Notes: generated by a model from the letters alone, not told the origin. Counted from the stretch's first letter, positions 24,584 to 33,540 are shown. The stretch: 33,795 nucleotides of DNA from Thiomargarita sp. (GCA_022729575.1 DZAL01000036.1:5714-39508), one strand, 5' to 3'. Numbers and translations: made by a program.

Positions 24584-25475
24584 ATCAATCCAAAATTTGT
24601 TTTGGACTCCAGAGAATTTCCTATTATCCAAAAAACTTCATGAGTTTGTCAAGAAGTATATACCCATTTTAAATAAATTACCACAAAATCATAAATTTAA
24701 CTTAGACGATAAAATTATCAAGCACCTTTACGAATTTTTAGAAATATTAATCCAGGTAAGTTTAGCTTCTCTGTTAATAGCAGGATGTACTTGCACCATG
24801 ATTAATCCGATTGAGGTCAAACAAACCAAAAATGAAATGGTGGTATTATTGCATGGTTTAGCACGTACTCCTTGTTCAATGGTAAAGTTAGCCACCTACC
24901 TGTCTCGACAAAGTGGATTTAAAATAGTCAATTTGGATTATCCTTCGAGAACACAGTCGATTCAACAACTCACCGAATATATTAGAAAACGAATAGCGCA
25001 AGCGTCTCCTCAAACTGCTGATAAAGTACATTTTGTAGCCCATTCACTGGGCGGGATTCTGGTTCGTGCTTATCTCAAAACCAATCCTTTAAAAAACTTG
25101 GGTCAGGTCATTATGCTAAGTCCTCCTAATCAAGGCAGTGAATTGGTTGATATTTTTAAAAATAATGGATTATTTCAACTTATCATGGGGACTGCCGGTC
25201 AACAATTGGGCACTCAACCCACTAGCGTCCCCAACCAGTTGGGTGCCGTAACGTTTAAACTGGGTATCATTATGGGTAACGTTAGTTTTAATCCGCTGTC
25301 TTCTTATTTAATTCCAGGTGACGATGATGGTAAGGTCTCCGTGGAACGCGCCAAAATTTCGGGTATGACGGATTTTTTAGTGTTACCTCATAGTCATTCG
25401 TTTATCATGAACAGTCATGAAGTTATGAGACAGACTCGGTATTTTCTGGAACATGGCCGATTTGATAAGTACTGA
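24546..25475 (+). CDS. Alpha/beta hydrolase (lipase-like), start uncertain
   Basis: Up to 309 aa. The hydrolase core is clear: oxyanion region VVLLHGLARTPCSM, nucleophile elbow VAHSLGG, then LSPPNQGSELVD, PGDDDGKVSVE (acid) and a final HSFIMNSHEVM (His). Upstream of it is a hydrophobic stretch ending in LLIAGC, a lipobox-like site, suggesting a membrane-anchored lipoprotein. No ATG precedes it: the in-frame choices are GTG 24546 (inside the MITE), TTG 24597, or ATG 24798, the last losing the signal. The true 5' end may have been replaced by the element. The TGA stop is part of another copy of the same element (25467). Substrate unknown. Confidence 0.75.
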   Translation: MRENAVEFLFLYLSIQNLFWTPENFLLSKKLHEFVKKYIPILNKLPQNHKFNLDDKIIKHLYEFLEILIQVSLASLLIAGCTCTMINPIEVKQTKNEMVVLLHGLARTPCSMVKLATYLSRQSGFKIVNLDYPSRTQSIQQLTEYIRKRIAQASPQTADKVHFVAHSLGGILVRAYLKTNPLKNLGQVIMLSPPNQGSELVDIFKNNGLFQLIMGTAGQQLGTQPTSVPNQLGAVTFKLGIIMGNVSFNPLSSYLIPGDDDGKVSVERAKISGMTDFLVLPHSHSFIMNSHEVMRQTRYFLEHGRFDKY

Positions 25476-25543
25476 GGCAGAAATTCTGCGGTATTTTCCC
25501 TCACCCGCGGTCCCTCTCCCAGAGAGAGAGGGACGAAAGAACA
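25467..25543. repeat. Half copy of the AAGTACTGAAGCAGAAATT element
   Basis: AAGTACTGAGGCAGAAATT onward through the CCCTCTCCCAGAG hairpin, then cut off where the next element begins at 25544. Its TGA at 25473-25475 is the hydrolase stop codon. Confidence 0.75.
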
Positions 25544-26027
25544 TATAGTAATATTCACCCACGGTGGTACTTAAATTCGAGGGATAACACCCCTCGAAGG
25601 GGTGTTATCCCTGCTGGCTAGCCAAACTCATTATGGGACAACTGGATAAGGAGATTACTATATATTACTTTTCCACCAGAAACGAGTAAGTTAGACAGTG
25701 CCTCTGCGGTAGTGTTGCCCGCTACCGTTTTTTGGATTACTGTTTTTTTTTGGATTACTGTTTTAAAGACACCTCTTATCTACTTGGCCATCGTGTTGAT
25801 GATAATATTTATAGGATTTGCGTTTGTAGTGGACTTGCTACTCCTTTTGTTTGGATATTCTTTTCCTACGCTGACATTTATGTGGGATAGAGGTTGGAAT
25901 AGGTTAATTATAGTAATATCCTTATCTAGTTGTCCCATAATAAGTTTGGCCAACCAGCAGGGATAACACCCCTTCGAGAGGTATTATCCCTCAGATTTAA
26001 GTACTACAGTGGGTGAATATTACTATA
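25544..26027. mobile_element. 484-bp composite element with ~119-bp inverted arms
   Basis: Left arm 25544-25663 and right arm 25909-26027 are inverted copies. Each arm itself starts and ends with TATAGTAATAT-type sequence and contains the AGGGATAACACCCC palindrome (25580 and 25960), so the element is two small elements facing each other around 245 bp of unique DNA. It is joined directly to a half MITE on the left and a GTTGGAGTCCAA element on the right. A third, half copy (33352) interrupts the cas region. Confidence 0.8.
25712..25966 (+). CDS. Small hydrophobic protein inside the composite element (doubtful)
   Basis: An 84-codon frame starting GTG, very hydrophobic (two likely membrane segments, including IYLAIVLMIIFIGFAFVVDL), whose last ~20 codons run into the element's right arm. 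No ribosome-binding site and no family recognised. It may be a genuine cargo gene, a relic of a larger membrane protein, or chance. Confidence 0.25.
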   Translation: MLPATVFWITVFFWITVLKTPLIYLAIVLMIIFIGFAFVVDLLLLLFGYSFPTLTFMWDRGWNRLIIVISLSSCPIISLANQQG

Positions 26028-26042
26028 AGCTAAGGTGACGGC

Positions 26043-26123
26043 GTTGGAGTCCAACTCTTCAGATTTGGCAACGCCGTCTTATCTTGACCAGTTTCGTCCA
26101 AATCTGAAGATTTGAACTCCAAC
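26043..26123. repeat. GTTGGAGTCCAA inverted-repeat element (copy 1)
   Basis: Arms GTTGGAGTCCAACTCTTCAG.. (26043-26068) and the imperfect complement (26098-26123). With flanks (26028-26140) it is an inverted copy of 33431-33539. It directly follows the 484-bp composite element. Confidence 0.8.
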
Positions 26124-26189
26124 GCGGCTTAACTTAATGGTCGTGTCGCTACCGTCGTGGTCACAGATTCCTAAACCTGGTAGGTGCTA

Positions 26190-26220
26190 AGTTTCCTAAA
26201 CCTTTGAGGTTTAGGAAACT
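26190..26220. repeat. 31-bp palindrome AGTTTCCTAAACC
   Basis: AGTTTCCTAAACC, loop, GGTTTAGGAAACT. Related to the palindrome inside the barrel gene at 19040. Confidence 0.85.
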
Positions 26221-26257
26221 TTGAACCTTGATAACTCATTGAATTTTAATACCTCCA

Positions 26258-26359
26258 TTATCTTGGAAGGACTACCAAAGTTTTACTATTGGCATCCCCT
26301 AATTTAATAACCTGAGATAAATAAGGAGAGTTTTCCTCAATCGTAATAATTTTTATCAT
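26258..26359 (-). pseudogene. GNAT acetyltransferase N-terminal remnant
   Basis: From ATG 26359 on the minus strand: MIKIITIEENSPYLSQ followed by VIKLGDANSKTL, then VVLPR and a TAA. This resembles the N terminus of a family of GNAT acetyltransferases that continue past LGDANSKTLGF.P. Everything after the first ~30 codons is missing. Recognised from motif memory only. Confidence 0.4.
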
Positions 26360-26513
26360 TGCAATTTTTGCTTATCTAAATTGTAGCCAACAAAATTAAG
26401 GACTAAATGAATTATATCGAAGTTGTGTACAAATATCAACGGAGGATATATACTTCATTCCATCACCATAATAAATTTTCTTGAACTCACAGAAGTTCAA
26501 TGTCATGAACAAA

Positions 26514-26544
26514 GATTTGACAACTTTCGAAAAGTTGTCAAATC
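26514..26544. repeat. GATTTGACAACTTT palindrome upstream of rpsO
   Basis: Single 31-bp copy of the family, 42 bp before the rpsO promoter. The rest of 26360-26585 holds no recognisable gene. Confidence 0.85.
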
Positions 26545-26585
26545 TACACAAAACTATATTTCATACGTATTTATAATTTTTCGAC

Positions 26586-26614
26586 TTGTATATAAAGAAA
26601 TAATCCAATATACT
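26586..26614 (+). promoter_or_regulatory. Promoter for rpsO(-pnp)
   Basis: TTGTAT (26586-26591), 17-bp spacer, TATACT (26609-26614), 58 bp before rpsO. Good match at ideal spacing. Confidence 0.55.
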
Positions 26615-26672
26615 TGTGACTTATCGCATAAACAGTTAGAATAATTATTTACCCTAATTTTTGGAGTATTGA

Positions 26673-26939
26673 ATGTTAACAACGGACCACAAAGGCAAAA
26701 TTCTTAAAGAATATCAACGCGGTACCAACGATACTGGTTCACCAGAAGTACAAGTTGCGCTATTGACGGCTAATATCACCGCGCTCTCAGATCACTTCAA
26801 AGTCCATAAAAAAGATAATCACTCTCTACGGGGATTGATTAAAATGGTTAACCAACGGCGGAGTTTGCTCCATTATCTCAAACGCGAAGATTTAAGTCGT
26901 TATCAAACTTTGATTGGCCGATTGGGAATCCGCCGTTAA
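26673..26939 (+). CDS. rpsO: 30S ribosomal protein S15
   Basis: An 88-aa primary 16S rRNA-binding protein of the small-subunit platform. Typical S15 blocks: [34 protein letters not shown] and [20 protein letters not shown]. It starts at ATG 26673 with GGAG eight bases upstream. As in most bacteria it is directly upstream of pnp, so the operon order is conserved. Confidence 0.97.
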   Translation: MLTTDHKGKILKEYQRGTNDTGSPEVQVALLTANITALSDHFKVHKKDNHSLRGLIKMVNQRRSLLHYLKREDLSRYQTLIGRLGIRR

Positions 26940-26950
26940 CTCGGAACCCA

Positions 26951-27024
26951 GATTTGACGACTTTTAAAAAGTTGTCAAATCTAGTACGGTCAAGATTTGA
27001 CAACTTTCAAAAAGTGGTCAAATC
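26951..27024. repeat. Two GATTTGACAACTTT palindromes in the rpsO-pnp gap
   Basis: 26951-26981 and 26994-27024. They occupy the position where the rpsO terminator and the RNase III-processed pnp leader hairpin lie in E. coli, and may have taken over those roles. Confidence 0.85.
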
Positions 27025-27072
27025 TAGTATCAAATCTAGTATTTCTCACCTTTCATCACTGGTAACTGACAG

Positions 27073-29163
27073 ATGACCATACACAAGAAAACCTTTCCAT
27101 ACGGCCAACACACTATTACCCTGGAAACTGGCGAAATCGCTCGTCAAGCCTCTGGGGCCATCATGGTAAGCATGGGAGACACTGTAGTTTTAGTCACGGT
27201 AGTAGGAAGTAAGGAGGCTTCTGAAGAAGGTGATTTTTTTCCTTTAACCGTCGATTATCAAGAACGTACTTATGCGGCAGGTCGCATCCCAGGTAGCTAT
27301 TTTAAACGCGAAGGTCGACCCGCGGAAAAGGAAACGTTAACCTCCCGTTTGATTGACCGCCCCCTCCGTCCACTCTTTCCTGAAGGTTTCACCAATGAAG
27401 TACAAATCATCGCTACCGTCCTCTCCCTAGATCCCGAGATTGACCCTGATATTGCTGCCTTAATTGGCACCTCAGCGGCAGTGGGTGTTTCTGGATTGCC
27501 TTTTAATGGACCTTTAGGCGCGGCTCGAGTGGGCTATAATGACGGTCAATATGTCCTCAATCCCACTTTTTCGCAACTACAAGATTCTGACTTAGATTTG
27601 GTCGTTGCCGGCACGAGCAATGCCGTGTTGATGGTAGAATCAGAGGCCAAAGAATTAAGTGAAGAAATCATGTTAGGCGCGGTATTATTTGGCCACCAAC
27701 AAATGCAAGTGGTGATTGAGGCCATTCAAGAATTGGTGGCCGCCGTCAAGCCACCAGTGTGGGAATGGAAACCGGTAACTAAAGACCCCGAATTGATTAG
27801 CACCGTCACCGCGCAAACTGCAAATCTCCTCCGTGAAGCCTATACCATTCGCGAAAAACTCCCACGACAAGAACGTGTGGCTGCCATTCGCCGCGATTTG
27901 GTAACTAAATTAGCTAAAGGAGATACCCCACGTTGGATCGAATCTCAAGTCATGAGTGTGGTGCAAAAATTGGAAGAGGACATTGTGCGCGGTAATATTG
28001 TAAGTGGTCAACCGCGAATTGATGGTCGTGATTTTCATCTCATTCGTCCAATCACGGTCCGCGTCGGGGTGTTGCCACGCACCCACGGCTCGGCTCTCTT
28101 TACCAGAGGAGAAACGCAAGCTCTGGTAGTGGTGACTTTGGGTACCGAGCGCGATTCCCAAATTATCGATGCGCTGGAGGGCGAATATAAGGAAAATTTC
28201 ATGTTACACTACAATTTTCCTCCCTTCTGTGTCGGTGAAATTGGCCGCGTCGGCACTCCAAGACGACGCGAAATTGGTCATGGTCGATTAGCTCGTCGGG
28301 CGGTCCAAGCTATCATGCCAACTTTGGAAGATTTTCCCTATGCCATTCGCTTAGTTTCGGAAATTACTGAATCCAACGGTTCCAGTTCAATGGCTTCGGT
28401 TTGCGGCTCTAGTTTAGCTTTGATGGATGCTGGGGTATCAATTAAAGCTGCGGTGGCCGGGATTGCGATGGGACTGATTAAAGAAGGTGATAAATTTGTC
28501 ATTCTCTCTGACATTATGGGCGATGAGGACCATCTGGGTGATATGGATTTCAAAGTGGCCGGGACTCAACAAGGGGTGACGGCGTTGCAGATGGACATTA
28601 AGATTGATGGCATTACTCGTGAAATTATGGAAGCGGCTTTGGCGCAAGCGAAAGCAGGACGATTGCATATTTTGCAAGAAATGAGTAAAGCCATTAGTCT
28701 GCCGCGTGAAGAAATGTCTTGCTATGCTCCACGGATTATTACTTTCCATATCAAACCAGACAAAATCCGTGAAGTGATTGGTAAAGGTGGTAACACGATT
28801 CGAACGATTACCGAAGAAACGGGTGCCAGTATTGATATTAACGATGATGGCACCGTGAAAATTGCTTCAGTGGATTATATGGCGGGCCAGGAAGCGCGTC
28901 GCCGCATTGAATTGATTACCGCGGAAGTGGAAGTGGGAACGGTCTATGAGGGGAAAGTAGTCAAACTGATGGACTTTGGGGCTTTTGTGACTATTATGCC
29001 AGGGAAGGATGGATTAGTTCACATTTCACAAATTTCTGACGAGCGTGTAGAAAAGGTTAGTGATAAATTGCGCGAAGGAGACTCAGTCAAGGTGAAAGTG
29101 TTAGAAATTGATAAACAAGGGCGGATTCGTTTAAGCATGAAGGCGGTTTATAACTCTAAGTGA
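27073..29163 (+). CDS. pnp: Polyribonucleotide nucleotidyltransferase (PNPase)
   Basis: A 696-aa phosphorolytic 3'-5' exoribonuclease, trimeric, part of the RNA degradosome in gammaproteobacteria. Domain order: RNase PH 1 (~10-215, with [20 protein letters not shown]), helical linker, catalytic RNase PH 2 (~310-535, with [28 protein letters not shown] and [19 protein letters not shown]), KH (~555-610, VIGKGGNTI) and S1 (~618-692, [19 protein letters not shown]). Length is standard. It starts at ATG 27073. It is co-transcribed with rpsO, and a clear intrinsic terminator follows at 29203. Confidence 0.97.
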   Translation: MTIHKKTFPYGQHTITLETGEIARQASGAIMVSMGDTVVLVTVVGSKEASEEGDFFPLTVDYQERTYAAGRIPGSYFKREGRPAEKETLTSRLIDRPLRPLFPEGFTNEVQIIATVLSLDPEIDPDIAALIGTSAAVGVSGLPFNGPLGAARVGYNDGQYVLNPTFSQLQDSDLDLVVAGTSNAVLMVESEAKELSEEIMLGAVLFGHQQMQVVIEAIQELVAAVKPPVWEWKPVTKDPELISTVTAQTANLLREAYTIREKLPRQERVAAIRRDLVTKLAKGDTPRWIESQVMSVVQKLEEDIVRGNIVSGQPRIDGRDFHLIRPITVRVGVLPRTHGSALFTRGETQALVVVTLGTERDSQIIDALEGEYKENFMLHYNFPPFCVGEIGRVGTPRRREIGHGRLARRAVQAIMPTLEDFPYAIRLVSEITESNGSSSMASVCGSSLALMDAGVSIKAAVAGIAMGLIKEGDKFVILSDIMGDEDHLGDMDFKVAGTQQGVTALQMDIKIDGITREIMEAALAQAKAGRLHILQEMSKAISLPREEMSCYAPRIITFHIKPDKIREVIGKGGNTIRTITEETGASIDINDDGTVKIASVDYMAGQEARRRIELITAEVEVGTVYEGKVVKLMDFGAFVTIMPGKDGLVHISQISDERVEKVSDKLREGDSVKVKVLEIDKQGRIRLSMKAVYNSK

Positions 29164-29202
29164 TGAAATAAATTCGTCAGCAGAATGCTTGAATAGCTAC
29201 GA

Positions 29203-29226
29203 AAGGGACAGTTGTCCCTTTTTTTT
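29203..29226 (+). terminator. Rho-independent terminator after pnp
   Basis: AAGGGACA, two-base loop, TGTCCCTT, followed by a run of eight T. Forty bases after the pnp stop. Confidence 0.85.
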
Positions 29227-29245
29227 CGTCATGTCATGGGGTACG

Positions 29246-29287
29246 GAATTGATTCCATTTTAAACTTAAGTAAGACGGAATCAATTC
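29246..29287. repeat. GAATTGATTCC inverted repeat
   Basis: Arms GAATTGATTCC (29246-29256) and GGAATCAATTC (29277-29287) with a 20-bp loop. No function apparent. Confidence 0.7.
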
Positions 29288-29292
29288 GGTTT

Positions 29293-29325
29293 AAACCTGA
29301 CAGGTCTCGAAGACCTGTCAGGTTT
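29293..29325. repeat. 33-bp palindrome AAACCTGACAGGTCT
   Basis: AAACCTGACAGGTCT, short loop, AGACCTGTCAGGTTT. A type of palindrome widespread in repeat-rich genomes. Confidence 0.85.
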
Positions 29326-29381
29326 GAGTTCTCGACCACTACCTATGGCATCACTACCTGAAATGGCGAGAACTAAACCAA

Positions 29382-29514
29382 GATTTGACCACTTTCAAAC
29401 AGTGGTCAAATCTTCATTCCCCGAAGATTCCCTCATCCTAAATTTGACTACTTTCAAACAGTGGTTAAATCTTTTCAAAAGCCGATTTGACCACTTTCAA
29501 AAAGTTGTCAAATC
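29382..29514. repeat. Three GATTTGACCACTTT palindromes next to the CRISPR array
   Basis: Copies at 29382-29412, 29441-29471 (mutated) and 29484-29514, plus a half copy TTGTCAAATC just after. They lie beyond the leader-distal end of the array and could end its minus-strand transcript. No gene is recognisable in 29227-29590. Confidence 0.85.
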
Positions 29515-29590
29515 TTCCAAACATTGTCAAATCCTCATTCCCAGAATCTCCGAGATTTGGGTAGTCTCTACCAACTAATAACAACCAACT

Positions 29591-32500
29591 CTCATAACCC
29601 CTCATGGGGATGCGTAACGACAATGACTTGCAATCTGTCTTATCAAGTCAATTTCTCATAACCCCTCATGGGGATGCGTAACCAGCAGGAACATACATCA
29701 TAATGGCAACAACATATCTCATAACCCCTCATGGGGATGCGTAACCGCCCGGGTTAATGCCCGGGAGATTTTCTTAGACCTCTCATAACCCCTCATGGGG
29801 ATGCGTAACAGGCCTCAATTGTAGGACTAAAAGATTTAGCACTACTCATAACCCCTCATGGGGATGCGTAACTCTAATCGATGCAGTGCCTACGGCGGAA
29901 AGGCCGCTCTCATAACCCCTCATGGGGATGCGTAACCGGTAACGGTGGCAGGCTGTCGTTATTAGCCTGGCTCTCATAACCCCTCATGGGGATGCGTAAC
30001 TCAACCAGCCTAATAATCTGGCCTCTTTCTCTAATATCTCATAACCCCTCATGGGGATGCGTAACTAAACGCCCTTGTCCGTACTCAATGACAACGAGGG
30101 CTCATAACCCCTCATGGGGATGCGTAACTTTAGACCTTTGCTTACCAGGTTTTACTCTAAACTCTCATAACCCCTCATGGGGATGCGTAACGATGTTTTA
30201 TAATATCGTTACAACATCCTACCACACCTCATAACCCCTCATGGGGATGCGTAACCATTCCTTAGCTTACGCAAGCTAACAAATGAATTTGCTCATAACC
30301 CCTCATGGGGATGCGTAACTGACTATCTCTTTGACCGCGTTTTTATGGCGGCTCAACTCATAACCCCTCATGGGGATGCGTAACCACAATTTTCAGGCGC
30401 GTGGTCTAAATGCGCTACCTCATAACCCCTCATGGGGATGCGTAACTTGTTAATTCAAATAGCAACGCACATAAGGATACAATCTCATAACCCCTCATGG
30501 GGATGCGTAACTTATGGAGAGACTCGGTGTTCAAGCCAATTAACGTTCTCATAACCCCTCATGGGGATGCGTAACACCGCTTCAATAAGTGAATCATTTG
30601 GCGGTTATGTATCTCATAACCCCTCATGGGGATGCGTAACCTACTTTTGTCGGTAGCGCGGATTCTGAGTCGACGCTCTCATAACCCCTCATGGGGATGC
30701 GTAACAGTAAGAAGCCACTAGGGAAACGCTTTGTAAAGCAAGCTCATAACCCCTCATGGGGATGCGTAACAATAGCTAACCAAACTCATGAAAATTACTA
30801 GATACAACTCATAACCCCTCATGGGGATGCGTAACTTTACTTCGGCCTCATAAACCGATAGAGCGCTAAGTAACTCATAACCCCTCATGGGGATGCGTAA
30901 CGATGGCGGTTTAGGTCCCGCTAATATTGCAGTCATGCTCATAACCCCTCATGGGGATGCGTAACCCCCCTAATGGCAGACCGTTTAACACTTTGCTGCC
31001 AACTCATAACCCCTCATGGGGATGCGTAACCAGCCACTCGACCCGTGCTTTGTCCGGGTAAGTAGCTCATAACCCCTCATGGGGATGCGTAACCAGTGAA
31101 CACGTTAGAGGCATATTCGTCCGGCGGCTTCTCATAACCCCTCATGGGGATGCGTAACCACGGCTTCGCATCGTCCGTTGACTCGATGACGACTCATAAC
31201 CCCTCATGGGGATGCGTAACATAGCTATGGAAGTTGCTTAAAAGGGGATATTAATAACTCATAACCCCTCATGGGGATGCGTAACTTTAACACCACCCAT
31301 AGAGGCGGTGACGGCTAAACCCCCCTCATAACCCCTCATGGGGATGCGTAACCCACGCTATCATCTCACCCTCGGTCATTTGCATAAACTCATAACCCCT
31401 CATGGGGATGCGTAACCTTCCAGGCCTCAAACAAAATACCGAGAATTTCCTCTCATAACCCCTCATGGGGATGCGTAACGTTCTTCCGCGGACTTGCAAC
31501 AAGTTCACACCAAAGCCTCATAACCCCTCATGGGGATGCGTAACTGGTCAGTAGTCTCTAACCTGACCGCGGCGGTAGGCGCTCATAACCCCTCATGGGG
31601 ATGCGTAACGGTTGGTAGTCCCAAATAAGCGTGCCCCTTTTAAACTCATAACCCCTCATGGGGATGCGTAACACCTATTACAGCAAGTTTTTAAAAGCCA
31701 CATTAGCTACTCATAACCCCTCATGGGGATGCGTAACAACTACGAGCACCGGCCCTAAGGCGGCCACCCCTATCTCATAACCCCTCATGGGGATGCGTAA
31801 CCGACTTCCCAAATGACAACGCATATCCATTTCCAATTCTCATAACCCCTCATGGGGATGCGTAACCTGATATAATACAGCCAGTGCAGTTGAAGTAGTT
31901 TGCTCATAACCCCTCATGGGGATGCGTAACTTGTCAATTTACAGATACCCATCGTTCGCAGTGTTCTCATAACCCCTCATGGGGATGCGTAACTTTGTTG
32001 TTTGTGTTAGGAATCAATTCTGCTTTGCGCTCATAACCCCTCATGGGGATGCGTAACAAGAATATAAACAGCCATGTTAATAACTATCGTATCTCATAAC
32101 CCCTCATGGGGATGCGTAACATTCTAGTGAGGCGATTACCTTGCGTTATGTTGGTACTCATAACCCCTCATGGGGATGCGTAACAGTGGACATCCATCTG
32201 CTCCGACTATCCCATTTGGTCTCATAACCCCTCATGGGGATGCGTAACTGCTCACGGCCTAACTTACCATATTACAGTGAGCCATCTCATAACCCCTCAT
32301 GGGGATGCGTAACGAATTTTGTACCACGGACGGACGAACACACTACCTGCTCATAACCCCTCATGGGGATGCGTAACTCAAGCCTACTCATAAGAAAAGA
32401 GCTAATAGACTCTCTCATAACCCCTCATGGGGATGCGTAACATACTACAAAGGACTATACGGAGACACAGAACACAACTCATAACCCCTCATGGGGATGC

Positions 32501-32824
32501 GTAACGCTGCTAAAGAATAAGGATTATGAAGCAACTTACGACTCATAACCCCTCATGGGGATGCGTAACGAGTAGTATGTACCTGCTACTATAGTGTAGA
32601 TTCCACTCATAACCCCTCATGGGGATGCGTAACCAGAAGTGTGAAGAAATGACGGGTGGAACGGGGACGCTCATAACCCCTCATGGGGATGCGTAACGAT
32701 TTATAAAGCGATAACGACAGCTTACAACACCGCCTCATAACCCCTCATGGGGATGCGTAACCAGAGCTCGGCAACAAGCGAGCGGAACAAAATCATCTCA
32801 TAACCCCTCATGGGGATGCGTAAC
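29591..32824 (-). CRISPR. CRISPR array, 51 repeats and 50 spacers
   Basis: A 28-bp repeat; in the probable transcript orientation (minus strand) it begins GTTACGCATCCCC and ends GAGGGGTTATGAG, with a CCCC/GGGG stem. All 51 copies appear identical by eye, including the last one at each end. Spacers are 34-39 bp, mostly 35-37, and no two looked alike. Variable spacers of this length fit type I-B, I-D or III families better than I-E or I-F, which use fixed ~32-bp spacers. Orientation is inferred from the cas1-cas2-leader order at the high-coordinate end. If correct, newest spacers are near 32800. No interference genes (cas3, cascade, cas10) are in the window. Confidence 0.98.
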
Positions 32825-32983
32825 CCCTCTACTCATGCCATATTTGGCGTTTTTCACCTCCAGAATTTTTGAAAAATCGTCTTGAAACCCACATACTTCA
32901 ACTTCGGTCCCCACGATGATTTACTGCACTGGCGATAGTAGCTGTTAACTCTAAAGACGTACTACGCCCCCCCTTTAAAAACC
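32825..32983 (-). promoter_or_regulatory. Probable CRISPR leader
   Basis: A 159-bp non-coding, partly AT-rich stretch between the first repeat and the cas2 stop codon; the position is typical of a leader that drives array transcription and spacer integration. A short GCCA-N4-TGGC symmetry lies 12 bp from the first repeat. No promoter boxes could be picked with confidence. Confidence 0.6.
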
Positions 32984-33270
32984 CTACATTACCTCAAAAT
33001 CACTACAATGACTGGTTGATTCCTTGCGCTTAACTTCACCCTTACCAGACTCATCCTTGCTTAAATACATCACCGTCACATTATGCCGATTCGCCGTAGT
33101 AATTTCAATCACCCGATCTTCAGGAATCATCAACAAACTTAACTCATGTCGCAACTTAATTGCCTGCGCCTCCGTAATATCCACAGAAAATACCGAATAT
33201 TGCGTATGCGTCAAATAACTGCTTAAACTGGTTGATTCCGGATTACTTTTACATCATAACTCATTAACAT
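32984..33270 (-). pseudogene. cas2: cas2 with a single-base frameshift
   Basis: Two frames together make a full ~95-aa Cas2. The start, ATG 33270, reads MLMSYDVK (the first Cas2 beta-strand with its catalytic-type Asp); after a run of four A (33247-33250) the match moves to another frame, continuing SNPESTSLSSYLTHTQYSVF, then VDITEAQAIKLRHELSLLMI and VIEITTANRHNV to a TAG at 32984. One extra A in the run would restore a single ORF. Cas2 forms the integrase complex with Cas1 for spacer acquisition. The frame change may be a real mutation, a homopolymer sequencing error, or slippage. AAGG lies upstream of the ATG. Confidence 0.75.
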
Positions 33271-33278
33271 ATACCTTG

Positions 33279-33351
33279 TCAAGCTCTTCGTTTAAAAAAT
33301 TCATACTCCGCCACTCCCAACACCAACCGCTCAATCTTCAACGCCTCCTGA
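33279..33351 (-). pseudogene. 3' end of a probable cas1, cut by an element insertion
   Basis: The last ~23 codons before a TGA at 33279-33281 read QEALKIERLVLGVAEYEFFK, then RRA. This resembles the Cas1 C terminus (pattern EA.KL..HL.GE.EY.PF), and its position eight bases upstream of cas2 fits. The upstream part is missing: a TATAGTAATAT element begins at 33352. The call rests on a short match and on gene order. Confidence 0.5.
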
Positions 33352-33539
33352 TATAGTAATATTCATCCACTGTTGTACTTGAGCTCTGAGGGATAACCCC
33401 CCTCGAAGGGGTGTTATCCCTACTGGCCATCGTGTTGGAGTCCAAAGCTTCAGCTTTGGACGAGACTGGTTAAGGTAAGACGGCGTTGCCAAAGCTGAAG
33501 CTTTGGACTCCAACGCCGTAACTTTAGCTTAACTTAATG
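33352..33539. mobile_element. Compound element interrupting the cas region
   Basis: Left half (33352-33430) is a copy of the composite-element arm: TATAGTAATATTCATCCAC and an AGGGATAACCCCCC palindrome (33388-33420). Right half (33431-33539) is a GTTGGAGTCCAA element with 26-bp perfect arms (33434-33459, 33489-33514). The same two modules are joined at 25909-26140 in opposite orientation. It separates the cas1 tail from a Uma2 relic. Confidence 0.8.
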
Positions 33540-33540
33540 G

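Noticed and set aside
24425..24631. Minus-strand frame across 24425-24631
   Set aside because: It reads through MITE copy 2 (peptide LTPGPSPRGRG is from the CCCCTCTCCC hairpin).
26423..26644. 73-codon open frame upstream of rpsO
   Set aside because: It runs through a GATTTGAC palindrome and the rpsO promoter, has no good ribosome-binding site and resembles nothing.
29324..29578. 84-codon open frame after pnp
   Set aside because: It is made of palindromic repeats read through; no start signal or family.
29986..31508. Short open frames inside the CRISPR array (for example 29986-30234, 30754-30942)
   Set aside because: They are translations of repeats and spacers; the recurring peptide RIPMRGYE comes from the repeat itself.
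29591..32824. Assigning the array to type I-E or I-F
   Set aside because: Spacers vary from 34 to 39 bp and the repeat lacks the usual I-E/I-F features; no interference genes are present to decide the subtype.
33279..33351. Reading the stub as the C terminus of the Uma2 gene on the other side of the element
   Set aside because: Its EALKIERLVLGVAEYEFF pattern and its spacing to cas2 fit Cas1 better, though the match is short.
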